Assembly: GCA_029552245.1 (NCBI GenBank)
Contig: JAKPDW010000017.1
Span: forward strand, 1 to 48,367
DNA: 48,367 bases
From: Deltaproteobacteria bacterium
GTDB taxonomy: Bacteria; Desulfobacterota; Desulfomonilia; UBA1062
Reading direction: 5' to 3'
Below the pieces are notes generated by a model. It ran no database searches. It saw nothing but the letters and a program-made list of their open reading frames with translations, and was not told the DNA's origin. A program made the translations under genes and the position numbers. Below, one piece after another: positions 27,967 to 39,755 of this stretch (positions within the stretch are counted from its first letter, which is position 1; each line of letters opens with the position of its first letter).

Positions 27967-30900
27967 ATGCCCAAGAGAGACGACCTGAAGAAGATACTCA
28001 TCGTGGGGAGCGGGCCCATAGTCATATCGCAGGCATGCGAGTTCGACTATTCGGGGGTGCAGGCCTGCAAGGCGCTGCGGGAGGAAGGGTACGAGGTGGT
28101 CCTCGTGAACTCGAACCCCGCCACCATCATGACCGACCCCGGGATGGCCGACCGCACCTACATCGAACCCATCACGGCCGACTACCTCGAGCTGATCGTA
28201 GCCAGGGAGCGGCCGGACGCGATCCTGCCGACCCTCGGGGGGCAGACCGGCCTCAACGTCTCCGTGGAGCTCGCATCCAGGGGCGTCCTCGAGCGCTACG
28301 GGGTGGAGATGATCGGTGCGAGGCCCGAGGTCATACACCGCGCAGAGGACAGGGAGCTCTTCAGGAAGGCCGTGGAAGAAGCGGGCCTCAGGGTCCCCAG
28401 GAGCGGCTTCGCCAGGAGCATGGACGAGGCGTTCAGGATAGCCGAGTCGATCGGCTACCCCGTCATCATCAGGCCGTCCTTCACGCTCGGCGGCATCGGC
28501 GGGGGGATCGCGTACAACCCCGAGGACCTGGGCCGCATAGCCAAGGAGGGCCTCGACGCGAGCATGATCCGCGAGATCATGATCGAGGAGTCGGTGATCG
28601 GGTGGAAGGAATTCGAGCTCGAGGTGATGCGGGACAGGGCGGATAATGTGGTGATCATCTGTTCCATCGAGAACGTCGATCCCATGGGGGTCCACACGGG
28701 GGACTCCATCACGGTGGCCCCGGCGCAGACGCTCACCGACGTGGAATACCAGCAAATGAGGGACGCGGCCATACGCGTCATGCGAGCCATCGGGGTCGAG
28801 ACCGGCGGGTCGAACGTCCAGTTCGCCGTGAACCCCTCAAACGGCGAGCTCGTGGTGATCGAGATGAATCCCAGGGTCTCCAGGTCCTCTGCGCTCGCAT
28901 CCAAGGCGACGGGGTTCCCCATAGCCAAGATCGCGGCGAAGCTGGCGGTCGGGTATACCCTGGACGAGATCCCCAACGACATCACCAGGGAGACCTTCGC
29001 GTCGTTCGAGCCCGCCATCGACTACTGCGTGGTGAAGATCCCCAGGTGGACCTTCGAGAAGTTCCCCGAGACCGCGGACGTCCTCACCACGTCCATGAAA
29101 TCCGTCGGGGAGGTCATGGCCGTGGGCAGGACGTTCAAGGAGGCGCTCAACAAGGCGGTGAGGTCGCTTGAGATAGGGTCCTACGGACTGGGCTGGCCGA
29201 GGACGATAGAGACACCCGAAGACAAGAAGGCGGTGGTCAAGGGTCTGAGCTACCCCAACTCGAAGCGCCTGTTCTCCATGGCATGCGCCCTCAGGTCGGG
29301 GTTCACGGTCGAGGACGTCTCCAGGCTCACGGGCATCGACCCCTGGTTCGTGGGCCAGATCGAGGACCTCGTGAAGGCGGAGCGGGTCATCCGGGATGCG
29401 GGCCTGGAGGAGGGGGTTCTCCTGGAGGCGAAGAGGATGGGGTTCTCGGACAGGTACCTGGCGGCGCTGTGGGACACCACGGAGGAACACGTGCGCTCCG
29501 AGCGGCACCGGCTCGGCGTCACCCCTGTGTACAAGCTGGTGGACACCTGCGCCGCCGAGTTTGAGGCGTACACCCCGTACTACTACTCCACCTACGAGCA
29601 GGAGGACGAGTCGAACCCGTCTGGCGCCAGGAAGGTGATCATCCTCGGGAGCGGCCCGAACCGGATAGGGCAGGGCATCGAGTTCGACTACTGCTGTGTT
29701 CAGGCGTCGTTCGCCCTCAGGGAATCGGGGTACGAGAGCATCATGATCAACTCGAACCCGGAGACCGTGAGCACCGACTACGACATCTCGAGCAAGCTCT
29801 ACTTCGAGCCGCTCACCCTGGAGGACGTGCTCCACGTCGTCTCGAGGGAACGACCCGAGGGGGTGATCGTCCAGTTCGGCGGGCAGACGCCGCTCAACCT
29901 CACCAAGGGCTTGGCGGACGCCGGCGTGAAGATCCTCGGCACCCAGCCCGACGCCATAGCCAGGGCCGAAGACCGCAGGCTGTTCCTCGAGATCGTGAAC
30001 AAGCTCAGGCTGAAGCAGCCGCCGAGCGACACGGCCACGACCACGCGCGAGGCCGTGGCCATCGCGGACCGCATCGGGTACCCCGTGCTGGTCAGGCCCT
30101 CGTACGTGCTCGGGGGGCGTTCCATGGAGATCGTCTACGACAAGGACGCGCTGGAGTCTTTCATGGCCGGGGTGCTCGAACTCTTCCCCGACAACCAGAT
30201 CCTCATAGACAAGTTCCTGGAGGACGCCCTCGAGGTGGACGTGGACTCGATCTGCGACGGGTCCAGGTGCGTGATCTGCGGGGTCATGGAACACATAGAG
30301 GAGGCCGGTATCCACTCCGGCGACTCGTCATGCGTGCTTCCGCCGCCCACGCTCGACAAACGCGTCGTTGCACGCATAGAGGACCAGACGAAGAGGATAG
30401 CACTCGAGCTCGGCGTGAGGGGCCTCATGAACGTGCAGTTCGCGGTCAAGGGGTCCGATGTCTATGTGCTCGAGGTCAACCCCAGGGCCTCGAGGACCAT
30501 CCCGTTCGTGAGCAAGGCGGTCGGGGTGAGCTTCGCGAGGCTCGCGACCAAGGTCATGCTCGGCTGTACCCTGGACGAGCTCGGCCTGAGGAGGAAGCGC
30601 ACGCCCAGGTACGTCTCGGTGAAGGAGTCCGTGTTCCCGTTCGCGAGGTTCCCGGGCATCACCGTGGCGCTGGGCCCCGAGATGAAGTCCACGGGCGAGG
30701 TCATGGGGATCGACTCGAGTTTCGAGCTCGCGTTCGCCAAGGCGCAGTGTTCGGCCGGGTTCGAGCTGCCCACCTCCGGCAACGTGTTCGTGAGCGTCCA
30801 CGATGCATACAAGGGCCGTGTGGTGGACATCGTGAGGTCTTTCTCGGACATGGGTTTCGGCATCATCGCGACGACCGGTACCGCCTCGTACCTTTCCGGC

Positions 30901-31191
30901 AAGGGCGTTCAGGTCGACACGGTGCTCAAGGTGAGCGAGGGGAGGCCGAACGTGGCGGATGCCATCATGAACGGGCAGATCCAACTCGTGATCAACGTCA
31001 GCCTCGGCAGGAGGCCCACGATGGACGCGGCGCTCCTCAGGCGGCACGCGATCCGCGCTCAGGTCCCCTACACCACCACGATCGCCGCCGCCAAGGCCAT
31101 CGCCAGAGCCATAGGCGTCCTGAAGAAGACCACGCCGGGGGTGAAGACCCTCCAGGAGTACCACGCCAGGACCTCGAAACCGAGAACTTGA
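27967..31191 (+). CDS. carB: Carbamoyl-phosphate synthase large subunit
   Basis: A 1074-residue enzyme of standard length with two homologous ATP-grasp halves. The first half starts [23 protein letters not shown] and includes [26 protein letters not shown] and [13 protein letters not shown]. The second starts [20 protein letters not shown] and includes [20 protein letters not shown] and [12 protein letters not shown]-terminal methylglyoxal-synthase-like allosteric domain ([36 protein letters not shown]) follows, where UMP or ornithine act in other species. It uses CarA-derived ammonia, bicarbonate and two ATP. It follows the GFAT-like gene by 61 bases in the same direction. Confidence 0.97.
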   Translation: MPKRDDLKKILIVGSGPIVISQACEFDYSGVQACKALREEGYEVVLVNSNPATIMTDPGMADRTYIEPITADYLELIVARERPDAILPTLGGQTGLNVSVELASRGVLERYGVEMIGARPEVIHRAEDRELFRKAVEEAGLRVPRSGFARSMDEAFRIAESIGYPVIIRPSFTLGGIGGGIAYNPEDLGRIAKEGLDASMIREIMIEESVIGWKEFELEVMRDRADNVVIICSIENVDPMGVHTGDSITVAPAQTLTDVEYQQMRDAAIRVMRAIGVETGGSNVQFAVNPSNGELVVIEMNPRVSRSSALASKATGFPIAKIAAKLAVGYTLDEIPNDITRETFASFEPAIDYCVVKIPRWTFEKFPETADVLTTSMKSVGEVMAVGRTFKEALNKAVRSLEIGSYGLGWPRTIETPEDKKAVVKGLSYPNSKRLFSMACALRSGFTVEDVSRLTGIDPWFVGQIEDLVKAERVIRDAGLEEGVLLEAKRMGFSDRYLAALWDTTEEHVRSERHRLGVTPVYKLVDTCAAEFEAYTPYYYSTYEQEDESNPSGARKVIILGSGPNRIGQGIEFDYCCVQASFALRESGYESIMINSNPETVSTDYDISSKLYFEPLTLEDVLHVVSRERPEGVIVQFGGQTPLNLTKGLADAGVKILGTQPDAIARAEDRRLFLEIVNKLRLKQPPSDTATTTREAVAIADRIGYPVLVRPSYVLGGRSMEIVYDKDALESFMAGVLELFPDNQILIDKFLEDALEVDVDSICDGSRCVICGVMEHIEEAGIHSGDSSCVLPPPTLDKRVVARIEDQTKRIALELGVRGLMNVQFAVKGSDVYVLEVNPRASRTIPFVSKAVGVSFARLATKVMLGCTLDELGLRRKRTPRYVSVKESVFPFARFPGITVALGPEMKSTGEVMGIDSSFELAFAKAQCSAGFELPTSGNVFVSVHDAYKGRVVDIVRSFSDMGFGIIATTGTASYLSGKGVQVDTVLKVSEGRPNVADAIMNGQIQLVINVSLGRRPTMDAALLRRHAIRAQVPYTTTIAAAKAIARAIGVLKKTTPGVKTLQEYHARTSKPRT

Positions 31192-31234
31192 AAGGCGTAT
31201 CCCTACCTGATATGTGAGGTGTCGGGAAGGTTGA

Positions 31235-32929
<1,695 letters not shown>

Positions 32930-33475
32930 GAGAGAGGGCGACCGGCCGGTGAACCGTCAGCCTGGACCGGGTGTTCGGGAAGGCAAGGCCGGCCCCGGTG
33001 TCCTGTTCGGCCGTGTACACCGATGGCTCCGACAGGGCAAGCGACCGGGGGGATGGGTTGCATACGCCCATACCCTGGCCGATGTGGGGGGTCTTCGTTT
33101 CGAGCAGGGCGCCGTGATCTCACGCAAGGGTGGTTGCGGCGGGTTCGGTCGGGGCAGACCTGCACCGTTTTCCACCATGAGGCAGGCGAAGGGGAAACCT
33201 TCGGCCGAAGGCTTGCGGGCCCCTTCGAGGAAGCGACGGTGCCGTGGGACGAGTCAAGAGCGTTCGGCGTGCCCCCTGGAACGGAAATGTGCCCACTGCA
33301 CGAGGCCGCGGCTGTGCCGACGGTGCATGCCTGATAGGTTTTCTCACCACGGGGGGAGGGGTTGGATGTGAGATGGATGACACTCGGCAGCAGTTCACCC
33401 TCGGGAACCGAGTCCTTCCCGCCTGCATCTGAGGGAGAGGAGCGCGTTGAAAGTGGGGAGGAACGGCCGCTTCGA
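32930..33475. other. Gene-free stretch after pyrG
   Basis: No convincing gene on either strand. Two palindromes are visible, ACCGGCCGGT near 32941 and CCTTCGGCCGAAGG at 33198-33211. Neither has a T-tract, though either could end the pyrG message. Confidence 0.45.
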
Positions 33476-33670
33476 TTACAGGAAGCGAATCCCCGAGCCC
33501 TTCTTCTGGCCGCTGTTCGACGCCGTTTTCTCCTGCTTCTCCTCTTCCTTCGCCCGGATGGTGAGGTCTCTCGTGAAGTCCGGGCAATGAACTCCCTTGC
33601 CCTGCATGAACTTCTTGTTGCAGTCACCTCTCCAGGCACAGATTGCGCACAGCGATCTGTCCAGTGTCAT
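33476..33670 (-). CDS. Small Cys-rich protein (putative metal-binding)
   Basis: A 64-residue protein with C8, C11, C17 and C28 in a short zinc- or Fe-S-binding-like knuckle (CAICAWRGDC, then CPDFTRDLTI), followed by a charged Lys/Glu-rich tail. I have a loose memory of similar short proteins ending CPDFTRD or CPDYT in related bacteria, but cannot name a family. The function is unknown; metal, redox or RNA binding would fit. It has consensus -35 and -10 hexamers, and the ATG falls where transcription should begin, so the mRNA looks leaderless with no ribosome binding site. Local sequence is AT-richer than the neighbours. Confidence 0.65.
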   Translation of the reverse strand: MTLDRSLCAICAWRGDCNKKFMQGKGVHCPDFTRDLTIRAKEEEKQEKTASNSGQKKGSGIRFL

Positions 33671-33677
33671 GGTGTGA

Positions 33678-33708
33678 ATTATACTAAGACCCTATGCGGC
33701 CTTGTCAA
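33678..33708 (-). promoter_or_regulatory. Consensus sigma-70 promoter giving a leaderless mRNA
   Basis: On the minus strand TTGACA (33708-33703) and TATAAT (33683-33678) both match consensus fully, with a 19-base spacer. TAGTAT two bases earlier offers a 16-base spacer. Only seven bases separate the -10 from the ATG at 33670, so transcription should start at or next to the start codon. Confidence 0.7.
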
Positions 33709-33897
33709 TACAAATCATCGAGACAACGGACGTTTTGTGAAAAGAACAGCGGCGAAACCGGCTCGTTTTTATAGGAATGAAAAGCCCCGATTGCCGAGTG
33801 TGGGATTGATCCATGCATCGTGTGCAGGAAGGTCCCGCTTGCAGGATCCGCTTCATAGGCCGCTGGACAGCGAAGTCATGAGAGGGTGAGGGATACC

Positions 33898-36800
33898 ATG
33901 TCGAGGCTGGCATACAGAAAAGTAAAGATAATTTCCGCAGTTGTGGCGGTGAGCTTGTGGTGCCTCGGGTCGACGGCTAACGCCGTGGCCTTCGCGCCCT
34001 TGGACGCCGCGGAGGCGAGGAACAGGTGCGCCGCCGTGGACCAAGAGGCGTATCCCGATGCGGACCTGGTGGTCGTGGCGAGGCAGACCCACGTGGAGTA
34101 CCAGGTGGACGGCACGTCCGAGGAATGGTTCGAGCAGTACGTCAAGGTCCTCACCGAGAGGGGGAGGCGAGATGCCTGCACGGTCTCGTCGTCGTTCACG
34201 CTCCCGTACAACACGACCGTCTTCCAGCTCGTCGAGGTGATCTCCAGCGACGGTTCCGTCAGGAAGGTCGACATCGAGAAGAACGTGAAGGAGACGATCG
34301 ACGCGTCCCAGATGGCGTCCAACATCTACAACCCCAACGACAGGCTCCTCCAGGTGACCATCCCCGGGCTCGTCGTCGGGGACACGGTCCACTTCATAAC
34401 CAAGGACGATTTCGTCAAGGCCCGGGTGCCGGGGACCTTCAGCGACTACGTCACGTTCGAGGAGACCAACCCCATCCTCTACGCGCAGTACACGGTCGTG
34501 GCGCCCCCTTCGCTCCCGCTTGCGGCCATGGCGCTCAGGGACGAGGTGGAGGGGACCGTCACCTTCGTGAAGACGACCGAGGCGGGCAAGATCGTGTACA
34601 GGTGGGTGGCAAAGAACGTCCCCATGGCCTTTGCCGAGCCCGAGATGCCGCCCATGTACACCCAGGTCCAACGCCTGCTCGTGAGCACCATAGCCGACTG
34701 GAGGGAGATATCGAGGTGGTATTGGCGCCTGTCCATGCCACACATACGGGCCACGACCCCGGCCATGGCCGCCGAGGTGAAGAGGCTCACGAAGGGCAAG
34801 GCCACGAGGGACGAAAGGATCAGGGCCGTCTTCTTCTGGGTCTCCAGGAACATCAGGTACCTCGGGATCACCGCGGAGAGCGAGGCGCCTGGGTACGAGC
34901 CCCACCCTGCATCCATGACCTACGACCGCCGCACGGGCGTGTGCCGGGACAAGGCCGCCCTCCTGGTGGCGATGCTGAGGCTCGCCGGCTTCGAGGCCTA
35001 CCCCGTGCTCATCATGAACGGCCCGAAGAAGGACCCGGAGGTCCCCCAGCCGTTCTTCAACCACGCGATCGCCTGCGTCAGGAACAAGGACGGCTCCTAT
35101 CTCCTCATGGACCCGACGGACGAGAACACGAGGGAGCTCTTCCCCTCTTACCTCGGCAACCAGAGCTACCTGGTGGCAACGCCCTCGGGCGAGACGCTCA
35201 TGACGAGCCCGGTGGAGAGCGCGCTCAAGAACACGATGCGCATATCGACCGAGGGCGCGGTGGACGCCATGGGGAGGCTGTCGGCCAAGACGTCGCTCAC
35301 GTTCGGCGGCGTCAACGACAACGCCTACCGGGGGCACCTCATGAGGCTCTCCTCCCGGGAGAGGAGGCTCTTCTTCGAGAAGACGCTCCTGAGGGCGGTA
35401 CCCGGCGCCGTCCTCGAGGCCTTCGAGCTCAGGCCCGGTGATCTCGCCGACGTCTCGAGGCCCCTCGAAGCACACCTTTCCTTCAAGGCCGAAGGGTTCC
35501 TCGTCAGGGGGACGGGGAAGGCCGCACTGCCTCTTTTACGCTTCGGGGGCGCCGTGGGCGTCCTGCCGTATGTGACGCGGGGCATGGGGTTGAGAGAGCG
35601 CAGGTTCCCGTACGTGACCGAGACCACATGCGCCGTTGACGAGAGCCTCAGCCTTCGACTGGACCCGTCGTTGGGGGTTGCGGAGGTCCCCGGGGGGGTG
35701 GAGTCCAGGAGGTCCGACGGGTGCAGGTGGAAACGGGAGATGAGGGTGCAGGGGCAGAGGCTCGAGATGAGGGACACGCTCAGCATGGACCTCACCGAGT
35801 ATTCCCCCGATGCCTACCGCGCTCTCCAGGAGGTGCTCGCGGCCCAGGAGCGCTCCGACCGTCTCCTGCCCACCTTCAAGACGGCTCGGGCCATCGACGC
35901 AGCCGATGCATGGTACACGGGCTTCGCGAGCGACGCGGTGGTCCTGTCCGAGAAGTCCACCGTGACCGTCGGGGAACGGGGGGTTGCGGCGAGAACGGTC
36001 GATCGCACGGTGAAGGTGCTCACCTATGCGGGCATCAGGCGTTCCAGCGAGCTGAGGATACCGTACAACCCAGCCTGGGAAGAGGTGCGGGTAGAGGAGG
36101 CCTTCGTCAGGTCGCCCAAAGGCGCCGTCCACACGATCGATCCCCGTGAGATCAACGTGATGGACCAGCCCTGGGCGGGGACCGCACCCAGGTACCCCGC
36201 AGGGAAGATACTCGTGGTGAGCTTCCCGGGGCTCGAGGAGGGCAGCACCATATCCTACAGGTACGCATTCACGAGCAAGGGCTGGAACGAACCTGCGTTC
36301 GTCGAACCCTTCCAGGCGATGGAGCCCGTCGGGGACAAGACCGTCCGGGTCGAGTGCCCACCCGGCGTGAACCTGCGCGTGATCACGGCGGACAACGGCT
36401 TCGGAGCGACACGCGCCTGGCGGCCGTTCCCGAGGGGGTTCGTGTCCCTCTCCCAAGGCGAAGACAGGGGCATGGAGGTAAAGATCCTGCAAGCGAAGAA
36501 CGTCCCTCCCGCGATGAGGGAGGAGATGCTCCCCGCCCTGTACGCCTTCGCGCCGTCCATGGCCGTCGCCTCGATGCCGACCGAGATGTTCGCCGCGAGC
36601 ATGAGCGAGATCCTCGCACGCCAGGCCTCAGAGAGGAGCTTCGCCTCGGCCAAGGCCAGGGAGATCGTAAGGGGCCTTTCGGGTGACCGGGAGCGTATCG
36701 AGGCGGTGTGGAGGTACGTGGCGAGGCACGTCCGTCTCGTGGACATCCCCCTCGCGGAGAGCCTGCCGCACATGATGAGCGGTGCGGATACCACGCTCGC

Positions 36801-37803
36801 GGACGGGTACGGCCACCAGGCGGACCGCGCGGTCCTCGCAGCGGCCATGCTCACCTCGCTCGGCTTCAAGACGGACTTCGTGCTCGCCACCTCGATACCC
36901 GAAGGAGACCCCCTCTTCGACCTGGCGAGGGGGTTCCCGGCGACCTCCCTGTTCGTCTCCCTCCTCGTGAGGGTGAGCACCCCGTCTGGAGACATCTCCA
37001 TCGGGGACACGGACCAGTACGCACCCCTTGGCGCCACCGTACATGCCGGCATGTACGGGCTCACCCTCTCGTCCATGGCGTGGGAGACGATCACGGTCCC
37101 CTCTGCAGAGATCGGCAACAAGACCGAGACCAGGGTCCTCATGAGGGTGAACGCCTCGGGTGACGCGTCCGTCACGTTCAGGAAAACCTACTTCGGGTCG
37201 AGCGCGACCTCGTTCATCAGGGCTGCGCTCGAGATGACACCAGAGGAGAAGAGGAGGGCCTTCGAAGAGATCGTCACCTCGGTGAGCAGGTCGGCCCTCG
37301 CGACCTCCCCCCGGGTGATCTCGGTCGATCGGTATCCGCCCTCCGAGGAGTTCTCACTCGAGATCAAGGGATATGCGGGCAAGAGCGGCGACGTCATGAC
37401 CGTGAGGATCCCGTGGCTCATGAGGGCGCTCCCCCTTGTGAGCTCGGAGGAGAGGGTGCACCCTCTCTTCACGGGCCCCCCCCGTGAAGCGGTCGTGAAC
37501 ATAGAGATCGAACTCCCCGAGGAGACGCAGGAGGTGGTCTCCATGCCGATGGGGGCCTACGCGGCTGCACCTGCTGGGACGGCCTCGGTGAGCATGGAGG
37601 GGATGCTCGAAGGCGAGGGATCCGGAAGGAAGGTCGTCATCAGCCAGAGGGTATCCACCAAACCGGGCACCGTCTGGCCGGACAGGTATCCCGAGCTCGT
37701 GAGCACCCACAAGGCGCTCTCGGCCGCTGACGCATCCCTGGTCGTGGTGCGGCTCGGGGCAGGGGAGAACCGGGGCGGCGCCCAGGCGCGGGACAAGGAG
37801 TGA
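33898..37803 (+). CDS. Secreted two-repeat DUF3857/transglutaminase-like protein
   Basis: A 1301-residue protein with a Sec signal peptide (KIISAVVAVSLWCLGSTANA), so it is exported to the periplasm or surface. It has two similar halves, each a DUF3857-type beta domain followed by a transglutaminase-like fold. In the first half the Cys-His-Asp triad is complete: C349 in GVCRDKAALL, H389 in FFNHAIACV, D405 in LLMDPTDENT. In the second, GHQADRAVLAAAML aligns with GVCRDKAALLVAML so that Cys becomes Q974; the His position appears to be Val, and only the Asp (GDTDQ) remains. The second unit is probably catalytically dead. Proteins of this class may act as proteases, amidases or cross-linkers, or as scaffolds. 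ATG at 33898 has GAGAGGGTGAGGG upstream. Confidence 0.85.
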   Translation: MSRLAYRKVKIISAVVAVSLWCLGSTANAVAFAPLDAAEARNRCAAVDQEAYPDADLVVVARQTHVEYQVDGTSEEWFEQYVKVLTERGRRDACTVSSSFTLPYNTTVFQLVEVISSDGSVRKVDIEKNVKETIDASQMASNIYNPNDRLLQVTIPGLVVGDTVHFITKDDFVKARVPGTFSDYVTFEETNPILYAQYTVVAPPSLPLAAMALRDEVEGTVTFVKTTEAGKIVYRWVAKNVPMAFAEPEMPPMYTQVQRLLVSTIADWREISRWYWRLSMPHIRATTPAMAAEVKRLTKGKATRDERIRAVFFWVSRNIRYLGITAESEAPGYEPHPASMTYDRRTGVCRDKAALLVAMLRLAGFEAYPVLIMNGPKKDPEVPQPFFNHAIACVRNKDGSYLLMDPTDENTRELFPSYLGNQSYLVATPSGETLMTSPVESALKNTMRISTEGAVDAMGRLSAKTSLTFGGVNDNAYRGHLMRLSSRERRLFFEKTLLRAVPGAVLEAFELRPGDLADVSRPLEAHLSFKAEGFLVRGTGKAALPLLRFGGAVGVLPYVTRGMGLRERRFPYVTETTCAVDESLSLRLDPSLGVAEVPGGVESRRSDGCRWKREMRVQGQRLEMRDTLSMDLTEYSPDAYRALQEVLAAQERSDRLLPTFKTARAIDAADAWYTGFASDAVVLSEKSTVTVGERGVAARTVDRTVKVLTYAGIRRSSELRIPYNPAWEEVRVEEAFVRSPKGAVHTIDPREINVMDQPWAGTAPRYPAGKILVVSFPGLEEGSTISYRYAFTSKGWNEPAFVEPFQAMEPVGDKTVRVECPPGVNLRVITADNGFGATRAWRPFPRGFVSLSQGEDRGMEVKILQAKNVPPAMREEMLPALYAFAPSMAVASMPTEMFAASMSEILARQASERSFASAKAREIVRGLSGDRERIEAVWRYVARHVRLVDIPLAESLPHMMSGADTTLADGYGHQADRAVLAAAMLTSLGFKTDFVLATSIPEGDPLFDLARGFPATSLFVSLLVRVSTPSGDISIGDTDQYAPLGATVHAGMYGLTLSSMAWETITVPSAEIGNKTETRVLMRVNASGDASVTFRKTYFGSSATSFIRAALEMTPEEKRRAFEEIVTSVSRSALATSPRVISVDRYPPSEEFSLEIKGYAGKSGDVMTVRIPWLMRALPLVSSEERVHPLFTGPPREAVVNIEIELPEETQEVVSMPMGAYAAAPAGTASVSMEGMLEGEGSGRKVVISQRVSTKPGTVWPDRYPELVSTHKALSAADASLVVVRLGAGENRGGAQARDKE

Positions 37804-37873
37804 CAGACCCGGTCATGCCGTCACCGGGGGTCGGCCGAGATCACGGCCGGCCGTGCCCACGAGACACGTTCAC

Positions 37874-37897
37874 GGGGACGTACCGAAAGACGTCCCC
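37874..37897. terminator. Hairpin between convergent genes
   Basis: GGGGACGT (37874-37881) pairs perfectly with ACGTCCCC (37890-37897) around ACCGAAAG. It lies between the ends of the transglutaminase-like gene and thiQ. It has no T-tract. Confidence 0.5.
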
Positions 37898-37977
37898 TGC
37901 CTGCGATGCATGCACCCCCTGGTGCGTGGTGACACCCAGGGTTTCGGGCGCGTCGGGAAGGCCCCGATCCAGATGCA

Positions 37978-39078
37978 TCAAGAACGCGGCGGGCCTTGGG
38001 TGCCCTTCTCGTCCTGCTCCTCGAGCACCGTCACCAGGAGGGGGTCGATGGCGATGACCGCTTCCATGCCCACCTCCATGTCCCAGGACCCGTCGGGCAC
38101 CTCGAAGGAGAGCGTCACGCCGCCCGCGGCCAGTATCTCCACGGTGAGGCGCCTGCCCCGGTACACGACCGAGCGCACCACACCCTTGACCCGTGGACCC
38201 GGGGTGCCCGGGTCTGACGCGGAGGCCTTGCGCACCCACAGTGCTGCATCCGGGTGGATGAGCACGGTGAGAGGCCTGCGGGGGAAAGGCGGCCGTGGAG
38301 GCGAAGAGAACGTACCCACGGGTGTCCGTATGGTACCGTCCGTCTCGGGGATTCCCTCCACGAGGTTCGCCAGTCCCAGGAACCTGGCGACCGCCGGTGT
38401 CCTGGGGTTGCGGCACAGGAGCCTGGGGGGATCGACCTGCACGATGCGGCCGTCGAGCATGACCGCCGTCATGTCCGAGACCGCATAGGCCTCCGCCTGG
38501 TCGTGGGTGACGAAGATGCAGGTCGCCCCGATCCCCTTCAGGATATCCCTGATCTCGGTTACAAGCCTCTCCCTCATGACCCGGTCTAGGGACCCAAGGG
38601 GCTCGTCCAGGAGCACGAGCCTCGGCCTGATGGCGAGCGTGCGCGCAAGGGCGACCCTCTGGCGCTCCCCGCCCGAGAGATCAACGACATTGCGCCTGGC
38701 GAGGCCCTCCATGTTGACCAGCTTGAGAGCCTCCATGGCGCGACCTTTGACCTCGTCCTTTGGGAGGTCGAGCATCCTCAGCCCGAATGCGACGTTGCCG
38801 AGCACGTCCATGTGGGGGAACAGGGCGTAGTCCTGGAACATCATGCCGAAACGCCGGCGATGGGGCTCGAGCGTGGTGATGTCCGACCCTTCGAACAGGA
38901 TCCGCCCGCTGTCGGGTTTCTCGAGGCCCGCCACGATCCTGAGGAGCGTGGTCTTGCCGCATCCCGAGGGGCCCAGGAGGCACAGGGTCTTCCCCTTGTC
39001 TATGGAGAGGTCCACCCCGTCGATCACCCTCTTCAGGCCGAAGCTCTTGGAGACGTTCTCAAGCGTCAGGATACGCAT
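37978..39078 (-). CDS. thiQ: ABC transporter ATPase, thiamine/iron type
   Basis: A 366-residue ATPase energising the adjacent permease. It has Walker A GPSGCGKTT, the Q-loop in MMFQDYALFP, signature LSGGERQRVALART, Walker B LVLLDEPLGSLD and the switch His in VTHDQAEA. After about residue 235 a TOBE-like regulatory domain follows (NLVEGIPETDGTIRTPVGTF...TVLIHPDAALW). E. coli ThiQ lacks this tail, so the protein is closer in length to FbpC-like ATPases. The thiamine assignment rests on the ThiB-like binding protein of the same gene set; ferric iron or another substrate is possible. It lies 677 bases downstream of thiP, an unusually wide gap. Confidence 0.8.
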   Translation of the reverse strand: MRILTLENVSKSFGLKRVIDGVDLSIDKGKTLCLLGPSGCGKTTLLRIVAGLEKPDSGRILFEGSDITTLEPHRRRFGMMFQDYALFPHMDVLGNVAFGLRMLDLPKDEVKGRAMEALKLVNMEGLARRNVVDLSGGERQRVALARTLAIRPRLVLLDEPLGSLDRVMRERLVTEIRDILKGIGATCIFVTHDQAEAYAVSDMTAVMLDGRIVQVDPPRLLCRNPRTPAVARFLGLANLVEGIPETDGTIRTPVGTFSSPPRPPFPRRPLTVLIHPDAALWVRKASASDPGTPGPRVKGVVRSVVYRGRRLTVEILAAGGVTLSFEVPDGSWDMEVGMEAVIAIDPLLVTVLEEQDEKGTQGPPRS

Positions 39079-39203
39079 CTCATGGTTCCCCGCCGCATGC
39101 CATCGTCCCTGTCATACCGCCTGTGGGGCACTCCCGTTGCAGCCCTCAAGCGCCGATGGTCCTGGATCTTCATCGCATCCCCACGCCAGACCCTTTTATC
39201 AAA

Positions 39204-39228
39204 GTCTCTCCCCCCTGTGGATGGCCGG
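39204..39228. repeat. Direct repeat copy 1 (25 bp, starts GTCTCTCCCCCCTG)
   Basis: It matches 39265-39289 at 22 of 25 positions, 61 bases apart. Both copies read GTCTCTCCCCCCTG followed by a GGCCG core. Function unknown. Confidence 0.6.
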
Positions 39229-39264
39229 GTACGCCGGGCCATCGTGACAGGCTTGCCATCAACT

Positions 39265-39289
39265 GTCTCTCCCCCCTGGGGACGGCCGA
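39265..39289. repeat. Direct repeat copy 2 (25 bp)
   Basis: The second copy of the block at 39204-39228, with three substitutions. It lies between thiP and thiQ. Confidence 0.6.
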
Positions 39290-39755
39290 CACCCACGAGG
39301 AGTTCCCTCAGCGTTGCCGATTCCGTCCACCTCGCTCCGCGGCCACCTGTGAAGGGCCTCATGCCAAAACCAGTCCCCGTCCCATGGACAGATTCATGCC
39401 GCCCCTCGTGACGGGTACACCCGGCCGTGTCCCACCCCGGCGTGGCGGCCGGCCGTCACGCGGAATGGAACGCGCACCTGGTGCATGCACATCCAGCAGC
39501 CCGTCACCCTCCGGCCCGATCATGGGGCCTTCCGCCTCCTTCTATGACATGACGGGCCGCACGGCAACCCCATGGGCAGGGGGGCTTCCAGCTCGACCAC
39601 ACCCGGACGCCGCCCGCGCAACGCTCCCTATCCCGGAACCACGTGAGCCCCGAGAGGGGGAACCGCGCCCGGTCCCCATGATCCCTAGCCGGCCGTCGAA
39701 ACGGTCATGCCCGGGGCACGGTTCGCGCCTTCGAATGGCCGCCGCCTAAGACACC

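Larger units (their letters stand above)
39079..39755. other. 677-base gap inside the thiB-thiP-thiQ gene set
   Basis: No believable gene; plus-strand frames here are Pro/Arg/Ser-rich and look like shadows. It contains a 25-base direct repeat in two copies (39204-39228 and 39265-39289). No riboswitch was recognised. Confidence 0.5.

Noticed and set aside
39123-39749. 208-residue plus-strand frame in the thiP-thiQ gap
   Set aside because: Pro/Arg/Ser-rich composition, no ribosome binding site and no recognisable domain; probably open only because of high GC.
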